A stretch of DNA of 64,000 nucleotides from Desnuesiella massiliensis. Lineage in GTDB: Bacteria > Bacillota > Clostridia > Clostridiales > Clostridiaceae. Location: positions 372,001 to 436,000 of the forward strand of contig NZ_LN879457.1 of assembly GCF_001403615.1 (NCBI RefSeq), written 5' to 3'. The number at the start of each line of letters is the position of its first letter. The first letter of the stretch is position 1. Positions 16,230-23,725 of this stretch are shown piece after piece. The position numbers and the translations under genes were made by a program. Under the pieces are notes generated by a model. That model worked only from the letters and a program-made list of their open reading frames with translations, did no database searches and had not been told where the DNA came from.

Positions 16230-17036
16230 CTAATTATTAAGTAGCCTTTCTATATATACAAAATTCCTTGCATTATGCTTTACTGCTTCCTCTATGGCTA
16301 AAATAATAACCCCAGGCTCTACATCCTCAGCCCAATCCAATATTTTTTCATACTCCATGGGTGTCATAGGGTGATTATTATTGTTAAAAGCATCAATAGC
16401 CTCACTGAGTTTCCCTTTTACTTTTAAATCAGCCTTGGCAGCCTCCGTATATTCTTCTACTTCTTCTTCTATTTCTTTTTCTTCTTTTTCTTCTTCTTCT
16501 TCCCCAGGCCATAGTTTCGTTTCACCGCTATGGCCTATAGGTCTTAACTTTGACTTATCGCTAGGGCCTATAGGCCCTAAACTTTCTTCAAAATTAAAGT
16601 CTTCAGCTCCTAATTCATCTAAGGCTATGCCCTTAAAAATCTGCTCCACTGGCAAAGCATTCTTAAGGCATATATTATATAGAGCTTTTATAAAAGGCTT
16701 ATGCTTTATCTGCTGAAGCTCCTTATTCATACAGCTTATCACAGCCTTATTATTTACAAAGTTGTATTTTACCCAATTCAAAACCATAAGTTCCTTAGTT
16801 TCTTTACAATAACTTATCTTCCCATACTCCACAAATTTCTTAAGCAATTTTTCAATAGTATCACTATTATAGCCTGTCTCAACTTCAGCAAATTTAATAA
16901 TAAAGGTATATATACCGCATTGAGTAGTATTTGAATTAGTCATAATATACATATAGAAAAACTTCTCCTCAGGTGTAAGCTCCGTAACAAAGCTATCCTT
17001 CCAAAAACAAGTTTGAATTTGTCTATACTTTGCCAT
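16230..17036 (-). CDS. DnaD-domain phage replisome organiser (C-terminus slightly shortened)
   Basis: About 268 residues. The N-terminal winged-helix region (MAKYRQIQTCFWKDSFVTELTPEEKFFYMY...) is that of clostridial phage replication proteins; a glutamate-rich linker (about 180-200) leads to the DnaD domain with EAIDAFNNN, MTPMEYEKILDWAED and EAVKHNARNFVYIERLL. It ends NN then TAG, where the partial copy at 5.3 kb has TGG followed by YDLGHR, so the Trp codon needed by the DnaD tail has become a stop. A start 21 bases further upstream (17057) is possible. No other phage replication genes are nearby; it looks like a prophage leftover. Confidence 0.8.
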   Translation of the reverse strand: MAKYRQIQTCFWKDSFVTELTPEEKFFYMYIMTNSNTTQCGIYTFIIKFAEVETGYNSDTIEKLLKKFVEYGKISYCKETKELMVLNWVKYNFVNNKAVISCMNKELQQIKHKPFIKALYNICLKNALPVEQIFKGIALDELGAEDFNFEESLGPIGPSDKSKLRPIGHSGETKLWPGEEEEEKEEKEIEEEVEEYTEAAKADLKVKGKLSEAIDAFNNNNHPMTPMEYEKILDWAEDVEPGVIILAIEEAVKHNARNFVYIERLLNN

Positions 17037-17198
17037 AAACTCTTTCCCCATTTCCATAGTTTTTGTTATGACTAATAAATATGCAGATGGAGGAGAAATT
17101 TACAGGTTACTGTAAAATAATTTTTATTTTTTTAAATACTGCGTGATAAAAGGAGTTGCTGCACTGATTTCTTAGTAGACCAACCCTCACTCTATAGC

Positions 17199-17263
17199 AA
17201 ACAAACTGTATTCACAGTTTGTTAATCACCTCAGGTGCTGTTGTAAAAAATGAAATTTTTTAC
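17199..17263. terminator. Two adjacent hairpins in the gap before the DUF3888 gene
   Basis: AACAAACTG...CAGTTTGTT (17200-17223) and GTAAAAAATgaaATTTTTTAC (17243-17263). The first resembles palindromes at 5319-5342 and, less perfectly, about 16186-16209, each downstream of DnaD-related sequence or in its flank. They could end transcripts in either direction. The remainder of 17058-17358 is plain AT-rich DNA. Confidence 0.45.
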
Positions 17264-17358
17264 CTTATTATTATATAAACTAGATTGTGTAATAAAAACA
17301 AGATATTAAGTAAAAATATAGATAGATAAAAAATAGATATGTGTAAGGAGGATTTTCA

Positions 17359-17757
17359 ATGAGAAAAGTAGCTTTACTATTTTTTATATTGTCATTAATT
17401 ACATTTAATTCAATACCAGTTAATGCAGATATAAGCTTCAATAATACTAGAATATCTCCATATAAGATTCAACAGCAAGAGGATATATATAAAGACATCT
17501 TTCTTACGTCAATATTTCCAACGGTTTATGAAGCTATTAATTCATATTATGGTAAGCCTGTAAGCTATGATTCTACAGGAACAGATATATTAGATATAAA
17601 ACAATCTTTTGGAAAACAAGTTCACGTATATGATGTATATTTAAAGATTCAACCTTTTGTTGGCGCCCATAATACTATTGGAGAAGATCTAATAACAATA
17701 AGAGTGGGAGACTCTAAAGATTCTTTTAAGGTTATACAATATAAGCATATAAAATAG
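17359..17757 (+). CDS. Secreted DUF3888-family protein
   Basis: A 132-residue protein with signal peptide (MRKVALLFFILSLITF..., cleavage after VNA near residue 23) and a DUF3888 core: DIYKDIFLTSIFPTVYEAINSYYGK, TDILDIKQS, and FVGAHNTIGEDLITIRV, the family's G-x-H-N-x-x-G-x-D signature. Ribosome site AAGGAGG is seven bases before the ATG. It is about as divergent from the 5839 copy as from the minus-strand pair, so these copies are old paralogues. Function unknown; exported by inference. Confidence 0.82.
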   Translation: MRKVALLFFILSLITFNSIPVNADISFNNTRISPYKIQQQEDIYKDIFLTSIFPTVYEAINSYYGKPVSYDSTGTDILDIKQSFGKQVHVYDVYLKIQPFVGAHNTIGEDLITIRVGDSKDSFKVIQYKHIK

Positions 17758-17934
17758 ATATTAGAGATATTACACATTTTTCAAGCTTTTAAGTTACATA
17801 ATAGACGTGTATCCATCTATTAAGTTTTTTCCTGAAGTATGAATGTTTTCTATAATTCGTAGATCAATCATAAAATTCACTATTTAAGAAATACATGTTA
17901 TCACTTTTGTTAAAAATTATGGTAAAATACAAAT

Positions 17935-17961
17935 AAATGCTAGCATTATATAGCATTTTAT
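17935..17961 (+). other. Small hairpin in an otherwise featureless gap
   Basis: AAATGCTA and TAGCATTT form an 8-base stem with a T-rich tail. Nothing else is visible between 17758 and 18036. Confidence 0.3.
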
Positions 17962-18036
17962 TTTACGGTATTTTTATTCTAACCTTAGTATTTTGTAAAA
18001 GGTTTGATTAAAACTGAATATTAGGATAAGATAAAT

Positions 18037-18288
18037 TTGTTTAATCGCATACATCATGTAATGTTAAGAGATAAAGGTTTCTTAAATCAAAGATTTATAG
18101 ATAAAATATTAAATACTGGGATTATTAAAGAAGGAGAGAAAGAGTGCTTTTGGACTGATGCTTTCTTTACCTCTCCTATAGAAATAGAAGAGTTTATTCA
18201 AAAGCTTGATACTAAAATTATTGATCATGTTGGAACAGATGGATTGAATTCATTTTTGAGAAATTATATAGACGAATTTAATAATTAA
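18037..18288 (+). pseudogene. C-terminal fragment of a SAM-dependent methyltransferase
   Basis: About 83 residues remain open, with no ribosome site and only a TTG as possible start. The piece GIIKEGEKECFWTDAFFTSPIEIEEFI...HVGTDGL matches from memory the C-terminal part of clostridial class I methyltransferases, but the SAM-binding N-terminal half and the last few residues are absent. It is therefore a remnant, not a short gene. Confidence 0.6.
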
Positions 18289-18323
18289 GCTCCGTTTTAA
18301 GCCAATGCTGATAAATGGCTATA

Positions 18324-18359
18324 AGTAAAGTGGATAAGTAGAAGGTTATCCACTTTACT
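18324..18359. terminator. Inverted repeat downstream of the methyltransferase remnant
   Basis: AGTAAAGTGGATAA and TTATCCACTTTACT form a perfect 14-base stem with an 8-base loop. T-rich tails are weak, so termination efficiency is uncertain. Confidence 0.55.
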
Positions 18360-18464
18360 GTTTAATGCATATAATTTTAGATTGTTCGTATAAAATTATA
18401 GATTTTTAATTAGATAAATTGGAATTTGACTCCTTTGTGCTATGTTCATAATCTGTAGAATCAG

Positions 18465-18839
18465 TTATATAAAAAGACACCATCTAACGCCAAACTTATC
18501 AATAAAATCTGCGCACAATGGACTAAAATCACAAGGACCTAACGGAAATAGAATTTCACTACCCTCTTTAAGTATCTCATAAGCCTGATTAATCATATCC
18601 TCATTTCCTTCGCCATAATGAAAGCAAAACTGCATTGAGTTGCCTGTAATCCTTTTATCCATGTCATCATTTGCCTCAGCTATTGCTAAGATATGACCAC
18701 AAATATCAAGTTCTGCATGATAAAATGTGTCATCGGAGCTTTTTACGTTAAAGCCCAAGGTGGCATTAAAAGCTTTTAAATACAGTTCTACAGCCTCCCC
18801 ACTCCCTTTTGTATAAATTTGCATCATTGCCCTTTTCAT
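18465..18839 (-). CDS. VOC-superfamily (PhnB/glyoxalase-like) protein
   Basis: A 124-residue single VOC-like domain. It has the PhnB-like start (MQIYTKGSGEAVELYLKAFNA), the HAELDICGHILAIAE strand, and the C-terminal LFPLGPCDFSPLCADFIDKFGVRWCLFI, typical of the PhnB/DUF-type VOC branch. Members are small metal-dependent or metal-free enzymes with unknown substrates. ATG follows AGGAGGTAT. It stands alone. Confidence 0.85.
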   Translation of the reverse strand: MKRAMMQIYTKGSGEAVELYLKAFNATLGFNVKSSDDTFYHAELDICGHILAIAEANDDMDKRITGNSMQFCFHYGEGNEDMINQAYEILKEGSEILFPLGPCDFSPLCADFIDKFGVRWCLFI

Positions 18840-19008
18840 AATATACCTCCTTAGCCATATACAAATAATCTTCTATTCAAATTCCTGTTTATATATTAGT
18901 TAATAAAAAACTAATGCAACATAAAACACAAGTATTTGTATAGATTATAGATTCTATTATACTAATTTATGGATAATTAATCCAGTAAATATAAATGAAT
19001 CATTATAT

Positions 19009-19245
19009 TTATATAAAACCTCTCTTATGAGAAGGACGAGGCATATTATTAGGGTTAGCTCTATAATAATAAGTAAAGAAAACTTCTTCAACAGGAAATT
19101 CATTATCAGTATATGAAGATAAGTTATTTACCGAAGGCATGGGATTTCTTTCTGATATATGGGCATGGGATTTAGATATAGTTGATAAAACAATAGCATT
19201 GGCTAAAAAAATTAAAAGTAAGTAAATATTTAAACAGATACTGGA
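19009..19245 (-). pseudogene. Possible small secreted protein, start codon missing
   Basis: On the minus strand 78 codons are open without an ATG, GTG or TTG at the proper place. The encoded sequence has a hydrophobic start (YLLLIFLANAIVLSTIS), then polar sequence and an unusual end (VFFTYYYRANP..., PRPSHKRGFI). This looks like a signal peptide plus a short mature protein whose start has been lost; an internal ATG at 19140 would give only 43 residues. A plus-strand frame across the same DNA (ending IVDKTIALAKKIKSK) also lacks a start. Neither resembles a family I know. Confidence 0.35.
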
Positions 19246-19263
19246 TTATCTGACTAGGAATTT

Positions 19264-19312
19264 AAAAAAGGATTATGAAATTTCAGTTCTATAACATAAT
19301 CCTTTTCTTTTC
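19264..19312. terminator. Bidirectional terminator-like hairpin
   Basis: AAAAAAGGATTATG pairs with CATAATCCTTTT; the A and T runs allow function on both strands. It lies downstream of the CotF-family gene on the minus strand. Confidence 0.65.
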
Positions 19313-19422
19313 TATGCTTAAAATAGTTTTCTATGTCTTTAATGAAGGTCACATTTAATAAACTTATAGTGACTATTTTTATTTTAACTTTAGATACAAA
19401 TCTTTATGTATAATCATTAAAA

Positions 19423-19911
19423 TTATTGAGCATTATACATTCCTTTACTTTCCATATACTGAAATATGGCTTCTCCGTGTTTTTGTTCTTCCTTTTGTAT
19501 ATGATTTAATACATCTCTAACTCTAGTATCTCTAAATTCAAAAATTGTAGTATCGTAAGCTCCTGAAACATATTTTTCTGTCATTAATAAATCTGTACAC
19601 ATATTAGCATCAGATAAGCTAACTCCGCTTGATTGTGCATTATTCATATTAGATGTAGAACCTTGATTTGCAGCAGCTTGACCTGAGCTTTGATTTTGCT
19701 GCTGATTCATTTGAGGAATTTTACCACTCAACAATTGATTAATGCTATCCAAATGTGTTCTTTCTACTTGACCATTAGCATTAAATATTTGTTTTAGTTG
19801 GCTGTCCTTCGCTTGATTTGCATAATTTGTATACTTTTCTATACAAATCTGTTCATGTTTCTTTTGATCCTCTAATAACATTCTTTCTTTTTGTGATAAA
19901 GTTATTTCCAT
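19423..19911 (-). CDS. CotF-family spore coat protein
   Basis: A 162-residue protein with the two-part CotF/coat-F layout: N-terminal helices (LSQKERMLLEDQKKHEQICIEKYTNYANQAKD), a Gln/Asn/Ser-rich linker (about residues 65-95), and C-terminal helices with DANMCTDLLMTEKYVSGAYDTTIFEFRDTRVRDVLNHIQKEEQKHGEAIFQYMESKGMY. The family is ferritin-like in fold and found in the coat of Bacillus and Clostridium spores. It is a single-gene unit between hairpins, so its own sporulation promoter is expected, but I could not identify one. Confidence 0.88.
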   Translation of the reverse strand: MEITLSQKERMLLEDQKKHEQICIEKYTNYANQAKDSQLKQIFNANGQVERTHLDSINQLLSGKIPQMNQQQNQSSGQAAANQGSTSNMNNAQSSGVSLSDANMCTDLLMTEKYVSGAYDTTIFEFRDTRVRDVLNHIQKEEQKHGEAIFQYMESKGMYNAQ

Positions 19912-20002
19912 AATTACACCTCCAAGCTTATTTTGTGTAAATCATATTATTTTATACTGTAATTGCAATATATAACTATTAAAAATTATCTTCGATAAAA
20001 TG

Positions 20003-20052
20003 TTGACAAGGAAACAAAAAAATGATATTATTGTTTCGTTGGAAACAATAAT
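20003..20052 (+). promoter_or_regulatory. Promoter and palindromic operator of the marR-cyclase operon
   Basis: TTGACA (20003-20008), 17-base spacer, TATTAT (20026-20031). A perfect inverted repeat ATTATTGTTTC-GTTG-GAAACAATAAT (20027-20052) starts within the -10 box and ends just before the ribosome site. Binding by the MarR protein encoded immediately downstream would block transcription and possibly translation. Confidence 0.87.
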
Positions 20053-20064
20053 GAGGTGGTTAAA

Positions 20065-20526
20065 ATGGATAATATTAATATTATTATGAAGAGCTTGAAG
20101 GAGGTATATGAAAAAGAGGAAACTCTAGGAAAACTAGCATTTAAGGGTGAATATGAAGAGTATGGAGTTTCAGAAATACATTGTTTAGATTTCATAGGAA
20201 AGATAAAAGATCCTAATGTTACTAAGATATCTCAAAGTATGAATATGACGAGAGGTGCTATAAGCAAGATTAGCAAAAAACTTTTGAATAGTAAACTTAT
20301 CCATAAGTATAAAAAGCCTGAAAATGATAAGGAAATATATTTTAAGTTAACGGAATTAGGTGAAATGTTATATAAACATCATGAAGTAAAACATAAGCAG
20401 TGGGAGGAAAGAAATAATAAGTTTTTTAAGACTATTGATAAAAAAGATCAAGAAGTTGTAGCTAGTTTTTTAAAAAAATTTAACAGCTACTTGGATGAAA
20501 TAATAGAGTCAGAAGGAGAGGTATAG
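20065..20526 (+). CDS. MarR-family transcriptional regulator
   Basis: A 153-residue winged-helix regulator: NVTKISQSMNMTRGAISKISKKLLNSKLI is the helix-turn-helix, and HKYKKPENDKEIYFKLTELG the wing. The ATG at 20065 follows GAGGTGG; an upstream in-frame GTG at 20056 is part of the ribosome site. The cyclase gene starts one base after its stop, so the two are one operon. The perfect palindrome over the -10 box implies autorepression; the inducer may be related to the cyclase-family enzyme's substrate. Confidence 0.92.
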   Translation: MDNINIIMKSLKEVYEKEETLGKLAFKGEYEEYGVSEIHCLDFIGKIKDPNVTKISQSMNMTRGAISKISKKLLNSKLIHKYKKPENDKEIYFKLTELGEMLYKHHEVKHKQWEERNNKFFKTIDKKDQEVVASFLKKFNSYLDEIIESEGEV

Positions 20527-20527
20527 C

Positions 20528-21073
20528 ATGAATTTACATTTAAAGGAGTTTAATATTCCTAAGGAAATATTAAAATGGGGAGATTCGCAACCAGCGCATC
20601 AAAGACAGCATATAGGAACTCATATAGATTGCTATAATCTATCGAAAATAGAGTTACCATCAGAAATAAAGGTTAAGGTAATAGATGTGAGAAATTTAGA
20701 TATTATAGACGTTACCGCATTAGATAATATTAAAATAGAAGAAAATTCTTTTGTAATATTTAGAACAGGATATTTAGAGAAATATGGATATGGAAGTGAA
20801 GAGTATTTTAACTCTAAAAAAAGCCCTTATTTAACAAATGAAATTATAAATAAATTACTAGACTTAAATACTAAGCTCATAGGAATAGATTTAAGTGGAA
20901 TACAGCATGGCGAAAATCATGTGGCAATAGATAAATATGTGGAAAGCAGAAAATCCTATGTGGTAGAAAATATATGTAACTTAGATAATGTTTCTTCAGA
21001 TTTTAAGGCAAAGCTAAAATGGCTCCAAGTAAAAGATGCCACAGCAATAAAGGTTGAGATTGAAACTATATAA
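20528..21073 (+). CDS. Cyclase-family hydrolase (kynurenine formamidase-like fold)
   Basis: A 181-residue protein with the family's metal-binding motif HxGTHxD (QHIGTHIDCYN, about residues 28-38), followed by SFVIFRTGYLEKYG and LIGIDLSGIQHGENHVAID. The PF04199 family includes kynurenine formamidase and isatin hydrolase; members hydrolyse amide or lactam bonds using Mn or Zn. It is a little shorter than typical members (about 200-220), but the motif is complete. The real substrate is unknown; co-transcription with a MarR regulator suggests detoxification of an aromatic compound. Confidence 0.85.
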   Translation: MNLHLKEFNIPKEILKWGDSQPAHQRQHIGTHIDCYNLSKIELPSEIKVKVIDVRNLDIIDVTALDNIKIEENSFVIFRTGYLEKYGYGSEEYFNSKKSPYLTNEIINKLLDLNTKLIGIDLSGIQHGENHVAIDKYVESRKSYVVENICNLDNVSSDFKAKLKWLQVKDATAIKVEIETI

Positions 21074-21112
21074 ATGCAGTGTTAAGTTTAGATAAAAAAT
21101 CAAACTTAGCTA

Positions 21113-21189
21113 AATGAAGAGTTTATAAGAATAGCCAAAGTAATTGAAGAAAAAATTAAGGCTTTAGCAAAAAGAATTCAATTAGCTTA
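21113..21189 (+). pseudogene. 3' remnant of an arsenate reductase-like gene
   Basis: Twenty-five codons (NEEFIRIAKVIEEKIKALAK... then TAG) match the C-terminus of the arsC product encoded at 43881 (DEEFIKIAKLIEEKVKNLAER). Nothing upstream continues the frame, so this is the tail of a lost low-molecular-weight-phosphatase-type ArsC. Confidence 0.65.
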
Positions 21190-21231
21190 GCTTCAGGAAG
21201 AGATGTATGAAAAAGCAGTTTTAAAAGAGAA

Positions 21232-21792
21232 TTAAAAATGCTTTTTCGTACTTTCTCTATATTCCTTTGGAGTCATTCCAGTTTGCTTCTTAAAAGAGTC
21301 ATAAAAGTTTGAAAGACTTTGGAAGCCACAAAGCAAAGCGATGTTCATAATAGTTTTATCCGTAGTAGCCAGTAGCTTTAATGCTTTTTCTATTCTAAGC
21401 TGATTTAGATATTTTACCGGAGTTATTTTATATTTCTTATGAAATAGTTGTATTAGATGATTTTGACTAACTCCTAATTTACTTAGCTCCAGCTTTAAAT
21501 TTTCATAATTATCGTAGTATGTATCAAAAATGTCCTTTGCTTTTTTTATGAAATCCTCTATGGGGTTAAAATCTAATAAATCTGGTCTGCATCTTTTACA
21601 AGGACGTAGCCCATAAGCATAGGCATCCTCTATATTGTCAAAGAACTCAATATTACTTCTTTTTGGCTCTTTGGATTTACAGGAGGGCTTGCAAAAAATT
21701 CCTGTGGTTTTAACACCATAGAAAAACACACCATCATAATCGTTGTTGCACTGTACTACGGCATTCCACTTTTCTTCTTCTGTTAATGGCAT
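21232..21792 (-). CDS. adaA: AdaA-type methylphosphotriester-DNA methyltransferase / AraC-like activator
   Basis: A 186-residue protein with the Ada N-terminal zinc domain (FYGVKTTGIFCKPSCKSKEPKR..., then LRPCKRCRPD; the four Cys ligands include the methyl-accepting Cys of IFCKPSC) followed by an AraC-type helix-turn-helix domain (LGVSQNHLIQLFHKKYKITPVKYLNQLRIEKALKLL... TDKTIMNIALLCGFQSLSNFYDSFKKQTGMTPKEYR). Transfer of a methyl group from a DNA phosphotriester to Cys turns such proteins into activators of alkylation repair. Third gene of a minus-strand cluster ogt-alkA-adaA. Confidence 0.92.
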   Translation of the reverse strand: MPLTEEEKWNAVVQCNNDYDGVFFYGVKTTGIFCKPSCKSKEPKRSNIEFFDNIEDAYAYGLRPCKRCRPDLLDFNPIEDFIKKAKDIFDTYYDNYENLKLELSKLGVSQNHLIQLFHKKYKITPVKYLNQLRIEKALKLLATTDKTIMNIALLCGFQSLSNFYDSFKKQTGMTPKEYRESTKKHF

Positions 21793-21830
21793 ATTTATCC
21801 CTCCTTGTTGCAGGTAAAATCCCTAATTTA

Positions 21831-22448
21831 TTATTCTAAAGCTATTTTCCATAGATAGATTGAAGCTACAGAACCGTAAGGGGAGTACCTATCTCTGTAT
21901 TCATAAAACTGCTCCTTGGTAAGTTCAGAAAGTCCATATAATTTCATTATTCCCCGTCTGATTGCCATATCGCCCCAGCTTAGGACATCAGGGCGTTCCA
22001 TTGAGTTGAGCAGCAGCATTTCAGCTGTCCATACACCAATTCCATGTAAACTAGATAGCTTATTTATAACTTCTTTATCTGATAAATTATAAAGCTCCTT
22101 TAAATTTAAATTACCTTGTGATATTGTGTCAGCAATACTTTTGATATATCCAGCTTTTCTATTGGTCATTCCACATAGTTGTATCTCCTCTATAGAAATC
22201 CTTGAAACATTTTCTGGTGTAACTTCGCCAAATCTCTCTTGAAATCTATTCCAAATAGTATCAACGGCCTTTACCGATATTTGTTGACCTATAATTGCAT
22301 GAATCAACGCTGGAAATAGGTTTGGAATAACCATACGCTCTATCTTGCCAAGTCTGTCTATAGCATCTCCTAATACTTTATCCACTTGCTTTAAATAAGT
22401 GATTTCTTTTAAACCATATTCAAAAGTCTTAGTTTTAACCTTATGCAT
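21831..22448 (-). CDS. alkA: DNA-3-methyladenine glycosylase II
   Basis: A 205-residue HhH-GPD glycosylase. The helix-hairpin-helix is LSSLHGIGVWTAEMLLL and the catalytic Asp lies in LSWGDMAIRRG. It lacks the N-terminal domain of E. coli AlkA and corresponds to the shorter Firmicute form. It removes alkylated purines from DNA. It overlaps the upstream Ogt gene by eight bases and is followed by adaA, giving a compact alkylation-response operon. Confidence 0.92.
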   Translation of the reverse strand: MHKVKTKTFEYGLKEITYLKQVDKVLGDAIDRLGKIERMVIPNLFPALIHAIIGQQISVKAVDTIWNRFQERFGEVTPENVSRISIEEIQLCGMTNRKAGYIKSIADTISQGNLNLKELYNLSDKEVINKLSSLHGIGVWTAEMLLLNSMERPDVLSWGDMAIRRGIMKLYGLSELTKEQFYEYRDRYSPYGSVASIYLWKIALE

Positions 22449-22905
22449 TTTGTCTTTCCGTTTCTAAAAGCTTTTTCTTTATATCCAAACCACCAGCATA
22501 GCCTACTAGGCTGCCATTAGCTCCAATGACGCGGTGACAAGGAATAAATAGAGGAATTGGATTTCTATTATTCGCCATGCCTACTGCGCGGCAAGCCTTT
22601 ATATTGCCAACATTTTCTGCTACGTCCTTGTAGCTATAAGTTGCACCATAAGGGATATCCTGCAGTGCTGCCCACACCTTTCGCTGAAATTCCGTACCTT
22701 GTGGTGCCAGTGGCAGATCAAAATGTTTTCTCTTGCCAGTGAAATACTCTTGAAGCTGTTGGTTCGCTTTTTTTAATAGGGATGTTTCAATAATATTTAT
22801 ATCCTTAGTCAGTATTTCCCCAAAATAGATATGAGTAATGGCTGTTCCATTTTCAACAATTCCTATTTTGCCAATATGAGTTTCATAGTAGAATGCATTA
22901 TCCAT
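22441..22905 (-). CDS. ogt: Methylated-DNA--protein-cysteine methyltransferase
   Basis: A 154-residue protein with the catalytic PCHRVIG motif (about residues 120-126), the arginine-finger helix region (ACRAVGMANNRNPIPLFI) and the TEFQRKVWAALQDIPYGATYSY segment. It directly reverses O6-methylguanine and O4-methylthymine by irreversible transfer to its Cys. First gene of the ogt-alkA-adaA operon; the upstream gap (22906-23099) is AT-rich and shared with the divergent padR gene. Confidence 0.94.
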   Translation of the reverse strand: MDNAFYYETHIGKIGIVENGTAITHIYFGEILTKDINIIETSLLKKANQQLQEYFTGKRKHFDLPLAPQGTEFQRKVWAALQDIPYGATYSYKDVAENVGNIKACRAVGMANNRNPIPLFIPCHRVIGANGSLVGYAGGLDIKKKLLETERQNA

Positions 22906-23132
22906 AGTACTACCCCCTACGCAGTTATTTTTATTATTTAATTATATTTTACTATATTCCTTTGTTTCTGTCTTTCGGAATATCACTTTGTAATTCTAAT
23001 TAAGATTCCTTAATATTACATATACCATAGAAAATAAAAATTTTAAAATTATATTGCTTTTTAGTTTGTATATCTATACAATATATATCAAAACGATATA
23101 TGTTTACTAAAAAATTGAAGGGAATAAATATA

Positions 23133-23657
23133 ATGGTTAAATATGTGATCTTGGGTTTTTTAATGTATGGAGAATTAACTGGATATGATATAAAGCAAAT
23201 AATGCGTCAAAGTACATCAAATTTTATGAATGCAAGCTTTGGAAGTATTTATCCTGCATTAGATAAATTAGAAAAGGAGGGATTAATAAATTCCACAAAA
23301 GCTATTGAAAATGGAAAATATAAAAAAATCTATGCTATTAATAGTTCAGGAGAAGAAGCCTTTATTAAATGGCTAGAGGAACCAGTAGATTTCATGCGAT
23401 CCTATGAGGATATTCTTTCAAAGATATTCTTCTATGAGAGACTGCCTAAGGAGAAAGCTCCAAAGCTTATTGAACAATTGCTTAAGGATATAAATTGCAA
23501 AATAGAGGATCTTGAAAGACTTGAATTAGAAATTAAGGATAAAGCAGGCTATTTTGAAATATCAACTCTTTATTTTGGAATAGATCACTTAAAATTTATG
23601 GCTAATTGGTATGGAAAGTTTCTAGAGGATTTAAAGCATCAAAAGGAAAATAGCTAG
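23133..23657 (+). CDS. PadR-family transcriptional regulator
   Basis: A 174-residue regulator: KYVILGFLMYGELTGYDIKQIM starts the winged helix, with ASFGSIYPALDKLEKEGLI as recognition part and YAINSSGEEAFIKWLEEP leading into the C-terminal Vir-like dimerisation helices. The ATG at 23133 has GAAGGGA upstream and matches family start; an earlier ATG at 23100 would add 11 odd residues. Two flavoprotein genes follow on the same strand and are its likely targets. Confidence 0.9.
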   Translation: MVKYVILGFLMYGELTGYDIKQIMRQSTSNFMNASFGSIYPALDKLEKEGLINSTKAIENGKYKKIYAINSSGEEAFIKWLEEPVDFMRSYEDILSKIFFYERLPKEKAPKLIEQLLKDINCKIEDLERLELEIKDKAGYFEISTLYFGIDHLKFMANWYGKFLEDLKHQKENS

Positions 23658-23725
23658 GCTATCAAGGGATTATTTCCCTATATTTTATAAGATATTTAAG
23701 TAAAAGGTATAAGGTGGTGTTGTAA

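Noticed and set aside
16441..16505. CTT/TTC microsatellite as a separate repeat feature
   Set aside because: It encodes the Glu-rich linker of the DnaD protein and needs no other explanation, though it marks one breakpoint of the duplicated segment.
16381..16716. Serine-rich plus-strand frame opposite the DnaD gene
   Set aside because: It is the complement of the glutamate-rich linker, giving spurious Ser/Phe repeats.
18037..18288. Treating the 83-residue frame as an intact small gene
   Set aside because: It matches only the C-terminal part of a methyltransferase and lacks a ribosome site.
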